NCBI RefSeq assembly: GCF_028736035.1
Contig: NZ_CP117866.1
Location: 8,473,001 to 8,537,000 of the forward strand
DNA length: 64,000 bases
Source of the DNA: Streptomyces sp. T12
GTDB taxonomy: Bacteria; Actinomycetota; Actinomycetes; Streptomycetales; Streptomycetaceae
Direction of reading: 5' to 3'
Shown: piece after piece, positions 54,702 through 63,741 of the stretch
How the letters are laid out: every line of letters begins with the position of its first letter
How positions within the stretch are numbered: the stretch's first letter is position 1
Translations under genes and position numbers: made by a program
The notes under the pieces: generated by a model
What the model saw: the letters and a program-made list of their open reading frames with translations, nothing else
Databases searched by the model: none
What the model was told of the DNA's origin: nothing

Positions 54702-55085
54702 CGGCGCGAACAGGTCCACGCCGTTTCCGTCCGGGTCCTGGACGGAGGCGTACCGCTGGCCCCAGAAGGCGTCCCACGGCTTGAGCTCGCCGTGGTAGCC
54801 GGCGCCGACCAGTTCCTCGTACACCGTGTCCACCTCACCCGGATCCGCGCACCGCAGCGCCAGCGAGTGCCGGCCGCTCCCCGTGGGTGGCTGCCACTCG
54901 GGGAGGAAGGAGCGCACGGTCGCCTCCGTGTCGAGCAACAACCGCAGCCCGCCCGGCAGTTCCGCCTCGGCGTGCGGCTCGTTCTCGGCGCCGTCGGGGA
55001 AGGCGAAGCCGAGGCGACGGTAGAAGACGACGGAGGCGGCCATGTCGGAGACGACGAGGCCGATGGCATCGAATCGTGGAGTCAT
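54678..55085 (-). CDS. VOC (glyoxalase/bleomycin-resistance fold) protein
   Basis: A 135-aa single VOC domain: [20 protein letters not shown] at the start and [19 protein letters not shown] at the end give the paired beta-alpha-beta-beta-beta modules. Members bind metals or drugs; substrate unknown. ATG at 55085. It ends inside the convergent AraC gene, so the two transcripts overlap. Confidence 0.88.
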   Translation of the reverse strand: MTPRFDAIGLVVSDMAASVVFYRRLGFAFPDGAENEPHAEAELPGGLRLLLDTEATVRSFLPEWQPPTGSGRHSLALRCADPGEVDTVYEELVGAGYHGELKPWDAFWGQRYASVQDPDGNGVDLFAPLAAAPAE

Positions 55086-55128
55086 GCGGCCACCGTAGGC
55101 AGCCCGGTGACGGCCGGTCTTGTAGGAA

Positions 55129-55174
55129 TCGGACACCCCGTCGGACCTCCGTCGGACACCCCGTCGGACCCCCG
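55129..55174. repeat. 23-bp direct repeat, two copies
   Basis: TCGGACACCCCGTCGGACCT-CCG and its near-identical copy lie head to tail in the 109-bp gap between two VOC genes, with a further TCCGAC at the end. Confidence 0.7.
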
Positions 55175-55194
55175 TCCGACAGCCCGGCGGGCGC

Positions 55195-55827
55195 CTAGTG
55201 GAAGGTCACGGGTCCCAGCGGTGTGTCCACCGTGAACGACATCCCCACCGGGCCCGTCGTGAGGTCGAGATCCGTGCCGAGGGCTGCCAGCAGGGGCCGG
55301 ATCTCGTCCGGCTCGGGGGCGCTCGCGGACAGGGACAGCAGGGGCGTGGTGGGCAGGTCCGAGGCGGTGGGGTGGACCGTGGCGCTCCAGTCGATGAGGA
55401 AGGGGACCAGGCCGGAGGGGTGGGCGTCGTCGCCGTCGGTGAGCCGCCATTCGAGCAGGGTGCCGTCGGGTCTGCGGCGCCTCATCGCCTGCGCCGGGCC
55501 GGGGTCGTACCCCTGGGCCCGGGCGGCCGCGATCGCCGCGTCCAGGTCGGGCGGGCTGATCGCCCAGGTGACCGTGCGCGGGGCGGTGAGCCCGTCGACC
55601 TCGAAGGGGCGGGGCTGCCCGGGCGCGGACTGCTCGGGATCCGGGCCGATGATCTCCAGGTAGCCGGTGCCGCCCAGGGACACCAGATAGTTGCGGGTGC
55701 CGAGCCCGACGTGCACGCCGCCCGGGGCCGGGGCCACGCCGGTGCGTCGGGTGAAGTCGGCGACCGTGGCGGCCAGGTCCGGGGTCGCGAGGACGAGATG
55801 GTCCAGGAGTGGGGGGATGGCGTTCAT
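55195..55827 (-). CDS. VOC-family protein (glyoxalase-like, type 3)
   Basis: A 210-aa protein with LLDHLVLATPDLAATVADFT (metal-ligand His), NYLVSLGGTGYLEIIGPDPE and a C-terminal VOC-like half (LSLSASAPEPDEIRPLLAAL). It belongs to the Glyoxalase_3-like group, uncharacterised in actinomycetes. It lies in the same direction as the smaller VOC gene and may be co-expressed with it. Confidence 0.85.
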   Translation of the reverse strand: MNAIPPLLDHLVLATPDLAATVADFTRRTGVAPAPGGVHVGLGTRNYLVSLGGTGYLEIIGPDPEQSAPGQPRPFEVDGLTAPRTVTWAISPPDLDAAIAAARAQGYDPGPAQAMRRRRPDGTLLEWRLTDGDDAHPSGLVPFLIDWSATVHPTASDLPTTPLLSLSASAPEPDEIRPLLAALGTDLDLTTGPVGMSFTVDTPLGPVTFH

Positions 55828-55894
55828 CGCAGCCGAGGCTACGCAGAGCGGCCCGCGTTATGGAACACCTGTGCGCCAGGATGGTCCGGTGGCC

Positions 55895-56920
55895 TCACTC
55901 GTCGAAGACGACGGTGCCGTCCTCCAGCAGCGTCGGATGGATCTTCATCGGGCCGTACTCGTCGATGTCCGACGGGCGCGGGGTCTCCGGGCCGTCGGGG
56001 CCCATGCGCAGCAGGCGCTCGGCACGGCAGATCCGGAACACCCGGCCCGCCACATGGGCCTCGTCGGCGCGCTCGAGCGCCCGGAACTCCTCGGCCGCCT
56101 TCTCGTACACGGCCTTCTTCTCGTCGTCGAACTTGTAGAGCATGGGCCACATCTCGCTCATCGCGTCGTACAGCACGCGCCGGGCGTCGTGCGGGGTGGA
56201 CTGGAGGGCGAGGGCCGGCTCCCAGCCGGTCCGTCCGCGCTCGACCACGGCGAAACAGGTGGGCAACAGCACGACCTGCGGGTGCGAGCGCACCGCCCGT
56301 TCCGACTCCCTGCGCAGGTCGAGGGGGAACCGCACGCCCCGGTACGCGAAGTCCCGCAGCGCCGCCAGCAGGGCGCCCGTCATCGGGCCGCCCTCCACAC
56401 GGTCCGGGTCGAGGACGAAGTCCAGGTCGGGGGAGGGGGTGTGGTCGGCGCGCCGGTCCCAGGTCCGCTCCGCGGGCTCCGGGTCGGTGGGGCGGGGCGG
56501 CTCCAGCCGGTTGTGGTCGTCGCAGCGCGTGAACTCGTCCCCGCGCACGATCCGGTACCGGACCCCGCACGCCTCGACCTCGTTCACCGACTCCCGTTCC
56601 AACACGGCCACGGCGGCGAGCAGTTCACGCCGTACGGCGGGATCGTCGGTGTCGTCCTTCGCGCGGAACCACAGATAGGTGTTCAGCGAGTCCCGGCACA
56701 TCTGCGGCATCCCGTTCACGACCGGCTTCAGCACCCGCCACTCGGGCCCCACCGCCGGCTCCTGCACCGCGACCCCGAACACCGGCCCACGCAGGGCGAA
56801 CCCGGGATAGAGCAGAGAGGCGTCCACCGCGTCGGCCTCCCGCACCCAGGCGGCGGGGTCGTCACGGCGGATCAACTCGTCGTGGAGGGCGTGGATCTGT
56901 TGCTGCCAGTCATGGGTCAT
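55895..56920 (-). CDS. DUF5954-type protein of unknown function
   Basis: A 341-aa soluble protein that I match to the Streptomyces DUF5954 family. Typical stretches are RVLKPVVNGMPQMCRDSLNT, RIVRGDEFTRCDDHNRLEPP and GPMKIHPTLLEDGTVVFDE at the end. No signal peptide or catalytic motif is seen. The ATG at 56920 (MTHDWQQQ) is chosen as the family start; the frame is open upstream. Two perfect palindromes lie 47-101 bp upstream and probably control it. Confidence 0.7.
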   Translation of the reverse strand: MTHDWQQQIHALHDELIRRDDPAAWVREADAVDASLLYPGFALRGPVFGVAVQEPAVGPEWRVLKPVVNGMPQMCRDSLNTYLWFRAKDDTDDPAVRRELLAAVAVLERESVNEVEACGVRYRIVRGDEFTRCDDHNRLEPPRPTDPEPAERTWDRRADHTPSPDLDFVLDPDRVEGGPMTGALLAALRDFAYRGVRFPLDLRRESERAVRSHPQVVLLPTCFAVVERGRTGWEPALALQSTPHDARRVLYDAMSEMWPMLYKFDDEKKAVYEKAAEEFRALERADEAHVAGRVFRICRAERLLRMGPDGPETPRPSDIDEYGPMKIHPTLLEDGTVVFDE

Positions 56921-56966
56921 GCACGCATTGTTGGCGGGGCGGGTGCGCGCGCGGGGGTGAAGCGAC

Positions 56967-56986
56967 CCAACAACCCGGGTTGTTGG
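56967..56986. promoter_or_regulatory. Perfect 20-bp palindrome upstream of the DUF5954 gene
   Basis: CCAACAACCCGGGTTGTTGG is a complete dyad without spacer, 47 bp before the DUF5954 start. It is a candidate repressor site. Confidence 0.55.
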
Positions 56987-56992
56987 AGTGTC

Positions 56993-57021
56993 CCGGTGAT
57001 CCGAAATTTTCGGATCACCGG
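56993..57021. promoter_or_regulatory. 29-bp inverted repeat next to the 20-bp palindrome
   Basis: Two perfect 14-bp arms (56993-57006 and 57008-57021) flank a single T; the centre is CCGAAATTTTCGG. It is AT-richer than its surroundings. It follows the first palindrome by 6 bp and is followed by the ThuA remnant. Confidence 0.55.
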
Positions 57022-57063
57022 CAGTAGCGGGACCAAGCCCTCGGCTCCCCTGGGCTCGCCCGC

Positions 57064-57417
57064 ATGGCCGCACGACTCCTCGTCCACACCCGCACCACCG
57101 CCTACCGGCACGACTCCATCCCGGCCGGCGTCGAGGCCGTCCGCACCATCGGCGACTTCGAGGCGGACCACACCGAGGATCCCGCCGCCGTCGAGAAACC
57201 CCTCGACGGTTACGCGGCCCGTCGTCTTCCTCTCCACCAGCGGCGAGGTACTCACCCCTACGACTTCCGCACCAACCCCCGCGGTGCGGTACGGGTGTTG
57301 GCCCGCGCCGACGAGTCGTCGTACGACGGTGGCGGCATGGGCGCGGACCATCCGCTGGTGTGGTGCCGCGAGCAGGGATCCGGACGCGTCTTCTACACGG
57401 CGCTCGACGTTGCGGCG
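57064..57417 (+). pseudogene. ThuA-domain protein remnant
   Basis: The plus strand starts ARLLVHTRTTAYRHDSIPAG, a ThuA-like (trehalose utilisation) N-terminus, and runs to LDGYA. One frame over it gives VVFLSTSGEVLTP, then back in the first frame YDFRTNPRGAVRVLARADES and DHPLVWCREQGSGRVFYTAL. The missing middle and the two frame changes show a frameshift plus an internal deletion. The 3' end abuts the ferritin-like gene and is also lost. Confidence 0.8.
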
Positions 57418-58569
57418 TCACGCGTCGCGACGTGGCTTGCGGAGTGCGCGGAACTGGGGGCCGTAGGTGCCCGGGGCGTAGCGGAGCGGGGTCTCCATCA
57501 GTTCCACGGCGGGGCCCTCCAGTGCGCGCATGGAGTGGATGGCCGCGCTCAGGGTCCGGTGGCCTCCGCCGGCCCAGGCCACGTCAAGCGTGTCGAGCAC
57601 AGTGCTGTAGGTGGCGTCGGAACGGAACAGGAGCCCTGCGACGTGGGCCGGCGGGCGGGGCCAGCCGCCGACCGGGAGCGGGGCCATGGGGCGCACGTCG
57701 GGGAAGGGGACCGGTCCGCCCACGTACTTCCAGCCGTCGTCGGTCTCGCGCAGCTCCCGGCCGTGGTAGATCTCGCCGAAGGCGTAGTAGTGCGCCGGGT
57801 GGTCGTCCTCGAAGGACTCGGACGGGGAGCTGGCGGTGCCTTCGCCCTGCTCCCTGATGATCTCGATGGCGCGCTCGACGTGGTCGAGGTTCTCGACCGG
57901 TTGCAGGTCGTCGGAGAACACGTACTGGGACAGTTGCCCCCGCACCGACAGTTCCGGCTGCACGACCCGGAACGCCTTCAGCACCTCGGCGTAGAACTCG
58001 CCGACGGTGGGCGAGGAGCGCGCGCTGCGGACGAGCGACTCTTCGGGGGCCTCGATCGCCATCATCACGTCGCGCACGAAGGGCTTGGTCAGGCCCGACA
58101 GGTAGACGGTCACGCCGGCCCGCACGCCGCCCGGCAGCGGGCCGGGGTAGACGGGCGCGGAGGCCTTGATCTGCGGCCGCCCGCCCACGGCCACGAGCAG
58201 GTTGCAGACGATGCCCAGGTGGTACATCTCGTCGCCGACGATGCGCTGGATGAGCCGCGCGACCTCGCTACCGCGGTCCTTGACGGACCACAAGCCGCAC
58301 AAGTAGGGCGGGATGGTGGCGAGTTCGAGCCCCACGGCGACCTGAAGGGCCGACCTGAGCCAGGCGACCCCGCGGCCCTCCTCGGGAACGGCCAGCATTC
58401 GCGCCACCGATCCGAGGCCGGGCGCGGCGAGCGGCCCGCCCTCCGGCAGCCCGGCAGCCTGCGCGGAACCGGCGACCGCGCCCGGCGCTCCGGTCGCCAG
58501 AGCAGCCGACGCCAGGAAAGTCCTGCGCCTGAACGGAGAAACTGCCGGCTCGTCCGGCTCTTCGCCCAT
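57418..58569 (-). CDS. Exported ferritin-like domain protein (VioB/IPA-dimer-synthase type)
   Basis: A 383-aa protein with a Tat-like signal (FRRRTFLASAALATG) and a ferritin-like four-helix domain. E82 in LELATIPPYLCGLW and E114-x-x-H117 in DEMYHLG are the likely metal ligands. LELATIPPYL with SYAFGEIYHG-like text (HYYAFGEIYHGREL) is typical of the domain first named in iminophenylpyruvate-dimer synthases (VioB/StaD/RebD group), but no other indole-pathway gene is nearby. The ATG at 58569 gives a normal signal length; starts at 58593/58599 are possible. Function unknown. Confidence 0.75.
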   Translation of the reverse strand: MGEEPDEPAVSPFRRRTFLASAALATGAPGAVAGSAQAAGLPEGGPLAAPGLGSVARMLAVPEEGRGVAWLRSALQVAVGLELATIPPYLCGLWSVKDRGSEVARLIQRIVGDEMYHLGIVCNLLVAVGGRPQIKASAPVYPGPLPGGVRAGVTVYLSGLTKPFVRDVMMAIEAPEESLVRSARSSPTVGEFYAEVLKAFRVVQPELSVRGQLSQYVFSDDLQPVENLDHVERAIEIIREQGEGTASSPSESFEDDHPAHYYAFGEIYHGRELRETDDGWKYVGGPVPFPDVRPMAPLPVGGWPRPPAHVAGLLFRSDATYSTVLDTLDVAWAGGGHRTLSAAIHSMRALEGPAVELMETPLRYAPGTYGPQFRALRKPRRDA

Positions 58570-58843
58570 ACCCGTCACCCTCGCCTCAGTCATGGCCATG
58601 GACCCGCGCTGCTCGATGCACCCGGGACCCCTCCAACAGCTCGCGAAGCTAGCAGCCATCACCGCCGCCACCAGGGCAGACGAGCCGAGCGGCGCATCGA
58701 CCACCCTGTCGGTCCAACGCTCGGAGCCCAGACGCGCAGACCCGCCGCCGGTCCGTGATTTCCGGCGACGACGGCTCACGGTGTGTCGGAGCGCCCAGGA
58801 ACACTTCGTGTAGCGCCGACCGGCGGCGCTACCCTGCTACGTC

Positions 58844-59824
58844 GTGCAGGAGACGCGCCTCGACACTGCTCGGATCCGGGCGGCTCGCCGGGTCATCGAC
58901 CCGATCTTTCTCGACACTCCGCTGTACCGCTGCGAGGCACTGGAGCCCGGCCTCGGGTGCACGGTGAGCATCAAGCTCGAAACGGCGAACCCGGTCCGCA
59001 GCTTCAAGGCCCGCGGCACCGAGGTGGTCGCGCGCTTGCTCGCCGACCATGGCTCGCGAGCCGCGGTGTGCGCCAGCGCGGGCAACCTTGGCCAAGCCCT
59101 CGCCTGGTCCGGTCGCGGCCGGGGGCTCGACGTCACCGTCGTGGCATCCCGCTTCGCGACCGCGGCCAAGCTCGATCGCATCCGCGCGCTGGACGCCAGG
59201 TTGGAACTGGTGGACGGCGACCACGAGTTGGCGCGCGAGCGGGCGGCGGCCATCGCGCGCCACGACGGCATCCGCCTGGTCGAAGACAGCCTGGACATCG
59301 AGACCTGCGAGGGCGCCGCGACCATCGGTCTGGAGCTGGTGGACACCGTGCCGTCGTTCGACGCCGTCCTGATCGCTCTCGGCGGCGGGGCGCTGGCCAC
59401 CGGTGTGGGTCATGTGGTGAAGGCCTTGGCGCCCGAAGTCGAGGTGATCTGCGTCCAGCCGCTGGGCGCACCGGCGATGACACACTCGTGGCGCCAGCGG
59501 CGCGTCGTCACCACCGACTCGACCGACACCATCGCCGACGGAGTCGCCGGCCGGCGTCCCATTCCGGCCGTGCTGGACGACCTCCTCCTGGTCGCTGACG
59601 ACGCCGTCCTGGTCCAGGAGGCCTCGATCATCGCCGGTATGCGGATGCTCCTCGAACACGCCGGACTCGTCGTCGAACCGTCGGCCGCGCTCGGCGTCGC
59701 GGCGCTCCTCGAAGACCGTGACCGCTTCGCCGGCCGACACGTAGTCACCATCGTGTGCGGCAGCAACGTCGACGTAGACGCCTATCACCGCTGGGTCGGC
59801 GCGGCTCCCCTCCACAGGTCTTGA
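58844..59824 (+). CDS. PLP-dependent threonine dehydratase-like enzyme
   Basis: A 326-aa fold-type II PLP enzyme. The Schiff-base lysine is K55 in VRSFKARGTE, the substrate loop is ASAGNLGQALAW, and the phosphate-binding glycines are in ALGGGALATG. It is close in layout to catabolic serine/threonine dehydratases, but the usual SSGNHAQ loop is altered, so a different hydroxyamino acid or racemase role is possible. No ACT regulatory domain is present. GTG start. No operon partner. Confidence 0.88.
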   Translation: MQETRLDTARIRAARRVIDPIFLDTPLYRCEALEPGLGCTVSIKLETANPVRSFKARGTEVVARLLADHGSRAAVCASAGNLGQALAWSGRGRGLDVTVVASRFATAAKLDRIRALDARLELVDGDHELARERAAAIARHDGIRLVEDSLDIETCEGAATIGLELVDTVPSFDAVLIALGGGALATGVGHVVKALAPEVEVICVQPLGAPAMTHSWRQRRVVTTDSTDTIADGVAGRRPIPAVLDDLLLVADDAVLVQEASIIAGMRMLLEHAGLVVEPSAALGVAALLEDRDRFAGRHVVTIVCGSNVDVDAYHRWVGAAPLHRS

Positions 59825-59886
59825 CACGTGCTCCGTTGCTGCAAGCCCCGACAAGCCGCACCAGCCGAACTCACGAACTCACGGAC

Positions 59887-60942
59887 TCAGCAAAGTGATC
59901 GATCGCGCGGCCCCGCCGTGCTCGACCGCTCCACCAACCGCGTCGACAACTCCGTCCGCGTACTCTCCGGCAGGTCCCCGTCCATCATCCGCACCAGCAG
60001 CCGCAGCGCCGTCGCCGCCATCTCCGACAGCGGCTGGCGGACCGTGGTGAGGGCCGGGGCGATCCAGCGGGACTCCGGCAGGTCGTCGAAGCCTACGACG
60101 CTCACGTCGTCCGGCACGCTCAACCCCCGTTCCGCCAGCGCCTCGTAGACCCCGAGGGCCATCCGGTCCGAGCAGACGAAGACGGCCGTCGGCGGTTCGG
60201 GCAGGTCGAGGAGGTCCAGCATGCGGCGGCGGGCGACCCCCTCGTCGAAGCCCGCGTGCCGGACGTACTCGGGACGGTGCCGCACCCCGGCCGCGGCTAG
60301 CGCGGAGCGGTAGCCGGCCACCCGGGCGGTGCTGCACATCTTGCGCTGGTGACCGGCGATGACGGCGATGCGTTCGTGGCCGAGCGCCAGGAGGTGCTCG
60401 GTCGCGATGACGCCGCCGTGCCAGTTCGCCGCGCCCACCGACACCACGCCCGGCGGCGGTTCCAGCACCGGGTCGATCATGACGAACGGGATGCGGTGCG
60501 TCTCCAGCCACGCGTACTGCGACGCCGTCAGCTCGGCCAGGTTGAACAGCACCCCGGACGAGCCGCGCGCGATGAGCTTGTCCAGCCAGCCGCGCTCCGG
60601 GCGCGCGCCCCGCGTCCGGGTCAGCCCGGCCGAGACCACCACCTCCAGGCCCGCGTCGTGGGCCGCCGCCTCCACGCCGTGCAGCACCGCACCCGACCAC
60701 GAGGTGTCCAGGGAGTGCACGACGAGGTCGACCAGGCCCGGCGTCTTCGCCGCGTCGAAGCGGGGTCTGCGGACATAGCCGAGCCGGTCCAGCGCCTCGG
60801 TGACCCGGCGGCGGGTCTCGGGGGCCACGTCCTCCCGGCCGTTGACCACCTTGGACGCGGTCGGCACGGACACCCCGGCCTCGCGGGCCACGACGGCCAG
60901 GGTCGGCCCGGCCGCCACGCTCGCACTGCCCGAACGGACCAT
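59887..60942 (-). CDS. LacI-family transcriptional regulator
   Basis: A 351-aa repressor with an N-terminal HTH (LAVVAREAGVSVPTASKVVN, residues 15-34) and a sugar-binding periplasmic-type domain (VLHGVEAAAHDAGLEVVVSA; VFVCSDRMALGVYEALAERG). It lies immediately downstream of the GH43/ABC cluster in the same orientation and most probably represses it in the absence of pentose oligomers. An AAGCGCTT palindrome 62 bp upstream may be its own operator. Confidence 0.92.
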   Translation of the reverse strand: MVRSGSASVAAGPTLAVVAREAGVSVPTASKVVNGREDVAPETRRRVTEALDRLGYVRRPRFDAAKTPGLVDLVVHSLDTSWSGAVLHGVEAAAHDAGLEVVVSAGLTRTRGARPERGWLDKLIARGSSGVLFNLAELTASQYAWLETHRIPFVMIDPVLEPPPGVVSVGAANWHGGVIATEHLLALGHERIAVIAGHQRKMCSTARVAGYRSALAAAGVRHRPEYVRHAGFDEGVARRRMLDLLDLPEPPTAVFVCSDRMALGVYEALAERGLSVPDDVSVVGFDDLPESRWIAPALTTVRQPLSEMAATALRLLVRMMDGDLPESTRTELSTRLVERSSTAGPRDRSLC

Positions 60943-61003
60943 CGGGAACCACCTCTCCGGCCCGCCCGAGGGCCTTGAAAAGTTTCGACCAGCCGGAAAC
61001 AGT

Positions 61004-61011
61004 AAGCGCTT
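61004..61011. promoter_or_regulatory. Candidate LacI operator core
   Basis: AAGCGCTT is a perfect 8-bp dyad with a central CG step, as preferred by LacI proteins, 62 bp before the regulator start. Flanking symmetry is weak. Confidence 0.35.
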
Positions 61012-61115
61012 CCTACCCTAGGTTCGCCGCGAGGACTCCGGAAGAGGCCGGAGTTCGCAGGAATGCACGGGTCACGGCTTTCGAAACCTCGAACAGGCTC
61101 AAGGGCGGCCCGGGG

Positions 61116-62705
61116 CTACCAGCAGGTGAGCCGGAATCCCGTGAAGTCGGCCGTGAAGGCCGAGTCCACCAGGTCCACGGCATGGACGCCGGCCATCGCC
61201 CCGGTGAACCGCAGCTTGGAGCCGTAGTCGTCGGAGAGCTTGGTGAAGTCCAGCGGCGGGCCGACCGGCGTGCGGACGCCCCCGCGGACGTACCAGAACC
61301 GTGCCCGGCCCTCGTCCACGGTCACGCCCAAGGTCAACGGTGCGCTCGCGTCCACCTCCACTACGGCCGCCTGCCGGGTGCCGAACTCCTCACGCTCCAC
61401 GAGGCTGAGCACCGTACGGCCCTCACCTCGCCACTGCTGCCCGTGCTGCCCCTCACCCTCGGGCTCCGCCCAGGTGAGGTCGAGGCTCAGATACGCCTCC
61501 GTGTTGTACCGGAGTACCAGCCCGGCGGCCTGCGTGAACGTGCGCGGCCGCGCCTGAACGGTGACCTCGGCCTCCGCACGGTGCTCGGTGATGCGCTGTG
61601 CCAGCAGACTGTGCGCCCACCGCGACTCGGGACTGTGCCGACCGCGCAGCCGGATCCAGCCGGGGCGGGCGGTCGCGTCGGCCCAGCTCGGGTCGGCGTA
61701 GCCGCGCAGGGTGCTCCAGGGCCAGCCCAACGGGTCGTCGGCGTCGCCGAGTCGGGGCTCCGGCTCGGCGGGAGGTGTCGGTGCGTCGACCTCGACCGCC
61801 GGGTGCCAGCCCCCGTGCCGCAGCCGGGGCCAGCCCGCCTTGTCCCAGGTCAGCGCCTGGATCGCGGTTTCCCGGCCGAGGGGACAGCGGGGGCCGTCCG
61901 GCGTCTGCAGCGGCCGTGCCGTGAGGTGGCTCATCACCCACTCGCCGTCCGGTGTCTCGACCAGCTCCGCGTGCCCGGCCTTCTGCAACGGCACCGACGG
62001 ATCGTCGCGGGTCGTCAACAGGGGTTGGCTGTCGAGTTCGTACGGGCCGGTGAGCGCACGACTGCGCGCCACCAGCACCCCGTGCTCCACCCCCGTGCCG
62101 CCCTCCGCGAGCACGAGGTGGAACCAGCCGTCGCGCTGCAGCAACTTCGGCCCCTCGATGAGCCGTTCGTGCTGGAGCAGCAGGTGCGTGTCACCGACCG
62201 GGGCCAGGGTCTCGCGGTCCAGCTCGGTCAGGACGATCCCGGCGAAACGCTGCCCGCTCGGGCGATGGTCGCTCTGCATGTTGAGCAGCCACAGCCGGCC
62301 CTCGTGGTGGAAGAGCGCGGGGTCGAAGCCGTGGCTCGCGAGGCGACGCGGAGCACTCCACTTGCCGTCCACGTCCGTGGCCGTGGACACGTACGTGTCC
62401 AGATCGAAGTACGGCGTCCCGACCGAGCGCACAACCGAGTACGCCATCCAGAACCGCTCCCCGTCCCAGCTCAGCGACGGCGCCCAGACGCCACCCGAGT
62501 CGGGGACACCGGCCAGCGAGTCGCCGGGGACCGCACCCCGGACGTGGCCCGCGTACTCCCAGTGGGCCAGGTCCCGGGAGCGGTGGATCGGGATCGTCGG
62601 GAACCACTCGAAGGAGCTCGTGGCCACGTAGTACCAGTCGCCGACCCGGACCAGGGAGGGGTCGGGGGCGAAGCCGCGGATGACGGGGTTGTGCAGCACG
62701 GTCAC
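61116..62705 (-). CDS. GH43 glycoside hydrolase (beta-xylosidase/arabinofuranosidase type)
   Basis: A 529-aa enzyme without signal peptide. The five-bladed GH43 domain (~1-310) has FAPDPS (general base Asp), GFDPALFHH (pKa modulator Asp) and LIEGPKLL (acid Glu). A C-terminal beta-sandwich (~330-529) is of the kind found in GH43 xylosidases. It would cleave xylo- or arabino-oligosaccharides in the cytosol after import by the adjacent ABC system. GTG start. A hairpin separates it from the permease genes. Confidence 0.92.
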   Translation of the reverse strand: MTVLHNPVIRGFAPDPSLVRVGDWYYVATSSFEWFPTIPIHRSRDLAHWEYAGHVRGAVPGDSLAGVPDSGGVWAPSLSWDGERFWMAYSVVRSVGTPYFDLDTYVSTATDVDGKWSAPRRLASHGFDPALFHHEGRLWLLNMQSDHRPSGQRFAGIVLTELDRETLAPVGDTHLLLQHERLIEGPKLLQRDGWFHLVLAEGGTGVEHGVLVARSRALTGPYELDSQPLLTTRDDPSVPLQKAGHAELVETPDGEWVMSHLTARPLQTPDGPRCPLGRETAIQALTWDKAGWPRLRHGGWHPAVEVDAPTPPAEPEPRLGDADDPLGWPWSTLRGYADPSWADATARPGWIRLRGRHSPESRWAHSLLAQRITEHRAEAEVTVQARPRTFTQAAGLVLRYNTEAYLSLDLTWAEPEGEGQHGQQWRGEGRTVLSLVEREEFGTRQAAVVEVDASAPLTLGVTVDEGRARFWYVRGGVRTPVGPPLDFTKLSDDYGSKLRFTGAMAGVHAVDLVDSAFTADFTGFRLTCW

Positions 62706-62731
62706 GAGAGGACTCCAGGAGCGTCGGTCAC

Positions 62732-62771
62732 CTGGGGGCCGCGGGGAGTCAGGGTCACCCGCGGCCCCCAG
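62732..62771. terminator. Hairpin between permease and GH43 genes
   Basis: A perfect 14-bp GC stem (62732-62745 with 62758-62771) with a 12-nt loop sits in the 97-bp gap. It may reduce read-through into GH43 or protect the upstream mRNA. Confidence 0.65.
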
Positions 62772-62802
62772 GGAGTCAGGTGCGGATCCCGGGGAGTGAC
62801 CC

Positions 62803-63741
62803 TCACTTGAGGGCCCCGAGCGTCACGCCGGTCCGCCAGTAGCGCCGCATCGCGACCATCATGATCGCCATCGGGACGATGGACAGCAGCGCGCCCGTCA
62901 GGACGAGGCTGGTCACGTCGATGCCCGACTCCAGGCGCTTGCCGGACCAGTTGTACAGGCCCAGGTTGAGCGTCCAGTTCTCCTCGCCGCGCAGCACGGT
63001 CAGCGGGAGGAAGAACGCGTTCCAGGTGTTGACGAAGGCGAGCAGGAAGACCGTCGCGCCGCCCGTCGTCATCATCCGCAGCACGATGCTGAAGAAGATC
63101 CGCAGCTCACCGGCGCCGTCGAGACGAGCCGCCTCCAGCAGCTCGAACGGGATGGTGGCCTCGGTGTAGACCTTGGCCAGATACACGCTGAACGGGTTGA
63201 TCAGGCACGGGATCAGCATCGCCCAGGGGGTGTCCACCATGCCGATCGCCGAGAACAGCAGGTACAGCGGGAGCGTGAGCAGGGCGATCGGGATCAGGAA
63301 CGAACCGACCACGCACGCGAACACCGCCCCCCGCCCGGGGAAGTCGAAGCGGGCGAGGCCGTAGCCCGTGGCGAGGGCGATGAGCGTGCCGCCGAGGGAG
63401 CCGACACCGGCGTACAGGAACGAGTTGGCGGTCCAGCGCAGGAAGATGCCGTCCTCGTAGGTGAAGACCTGCTGGAGGTTGTCCCACAGGTGCCAGCCCG
63501 AGAACCACAGCCCGTTGCTCTGGTACAGCCCCACGCGGTCCTTCGTCGCGGCGATCATCAGCCAGTACACGGGGAACAGGCTGTAGGCGCTGGCCAGGAC
63601 CAGCCCGAGCAGCACGAAGCGCTGGCCGCCCTTGGAACGCGAGGCCGCATCCGGGCTGGTGAGCCGACGGACGGTGCGCCCGCGGGGTGGCACGGCGGCC
63701 GTTTCCGCTCCGTTTTCCTGGACGTTTTCCGTCAGCGCCAT
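62803..63741 (-). CDS. Sugar ABC transporter permease (MalG type)
   Basis: A 312-aa permease with a basic 40-residue N-terminus, six helices and the EAA loop LLEAARLDGAGELRIFFSIV. It starts at a TGATG overlap with the preceding permease. Part of a CUT1 importer feeding the GH43 enzyme. Confidence 0.92.
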   Translation of the reverse strand: MALTENVQENGAETAAVPPRGRTVRRLTSPDAASRSKGGQRFVLLGLVLASAYSLFPVYWLMIAATKDRVGLYQSNGLWFSGWHLWDNLQQVFTYEDGIFLRWTANSFLYAGVGSLGGTLIALATGYGLARFDFPGRGAVFACVVGSFLIPIALLTLPLYLLFSAIGMVDTPWAMLIPCLINPFSVYLAKVYTEATIPFELLEAARLDGAGELRIFFSIVLRMMTTGGATVFLLAFVNTWNAFFLPLTVLRGEENWTLNLGLYNWSGKRLESGIDVTSLVLTGALLSIVPMAIMMVAMRRYWRTGVTLGALK

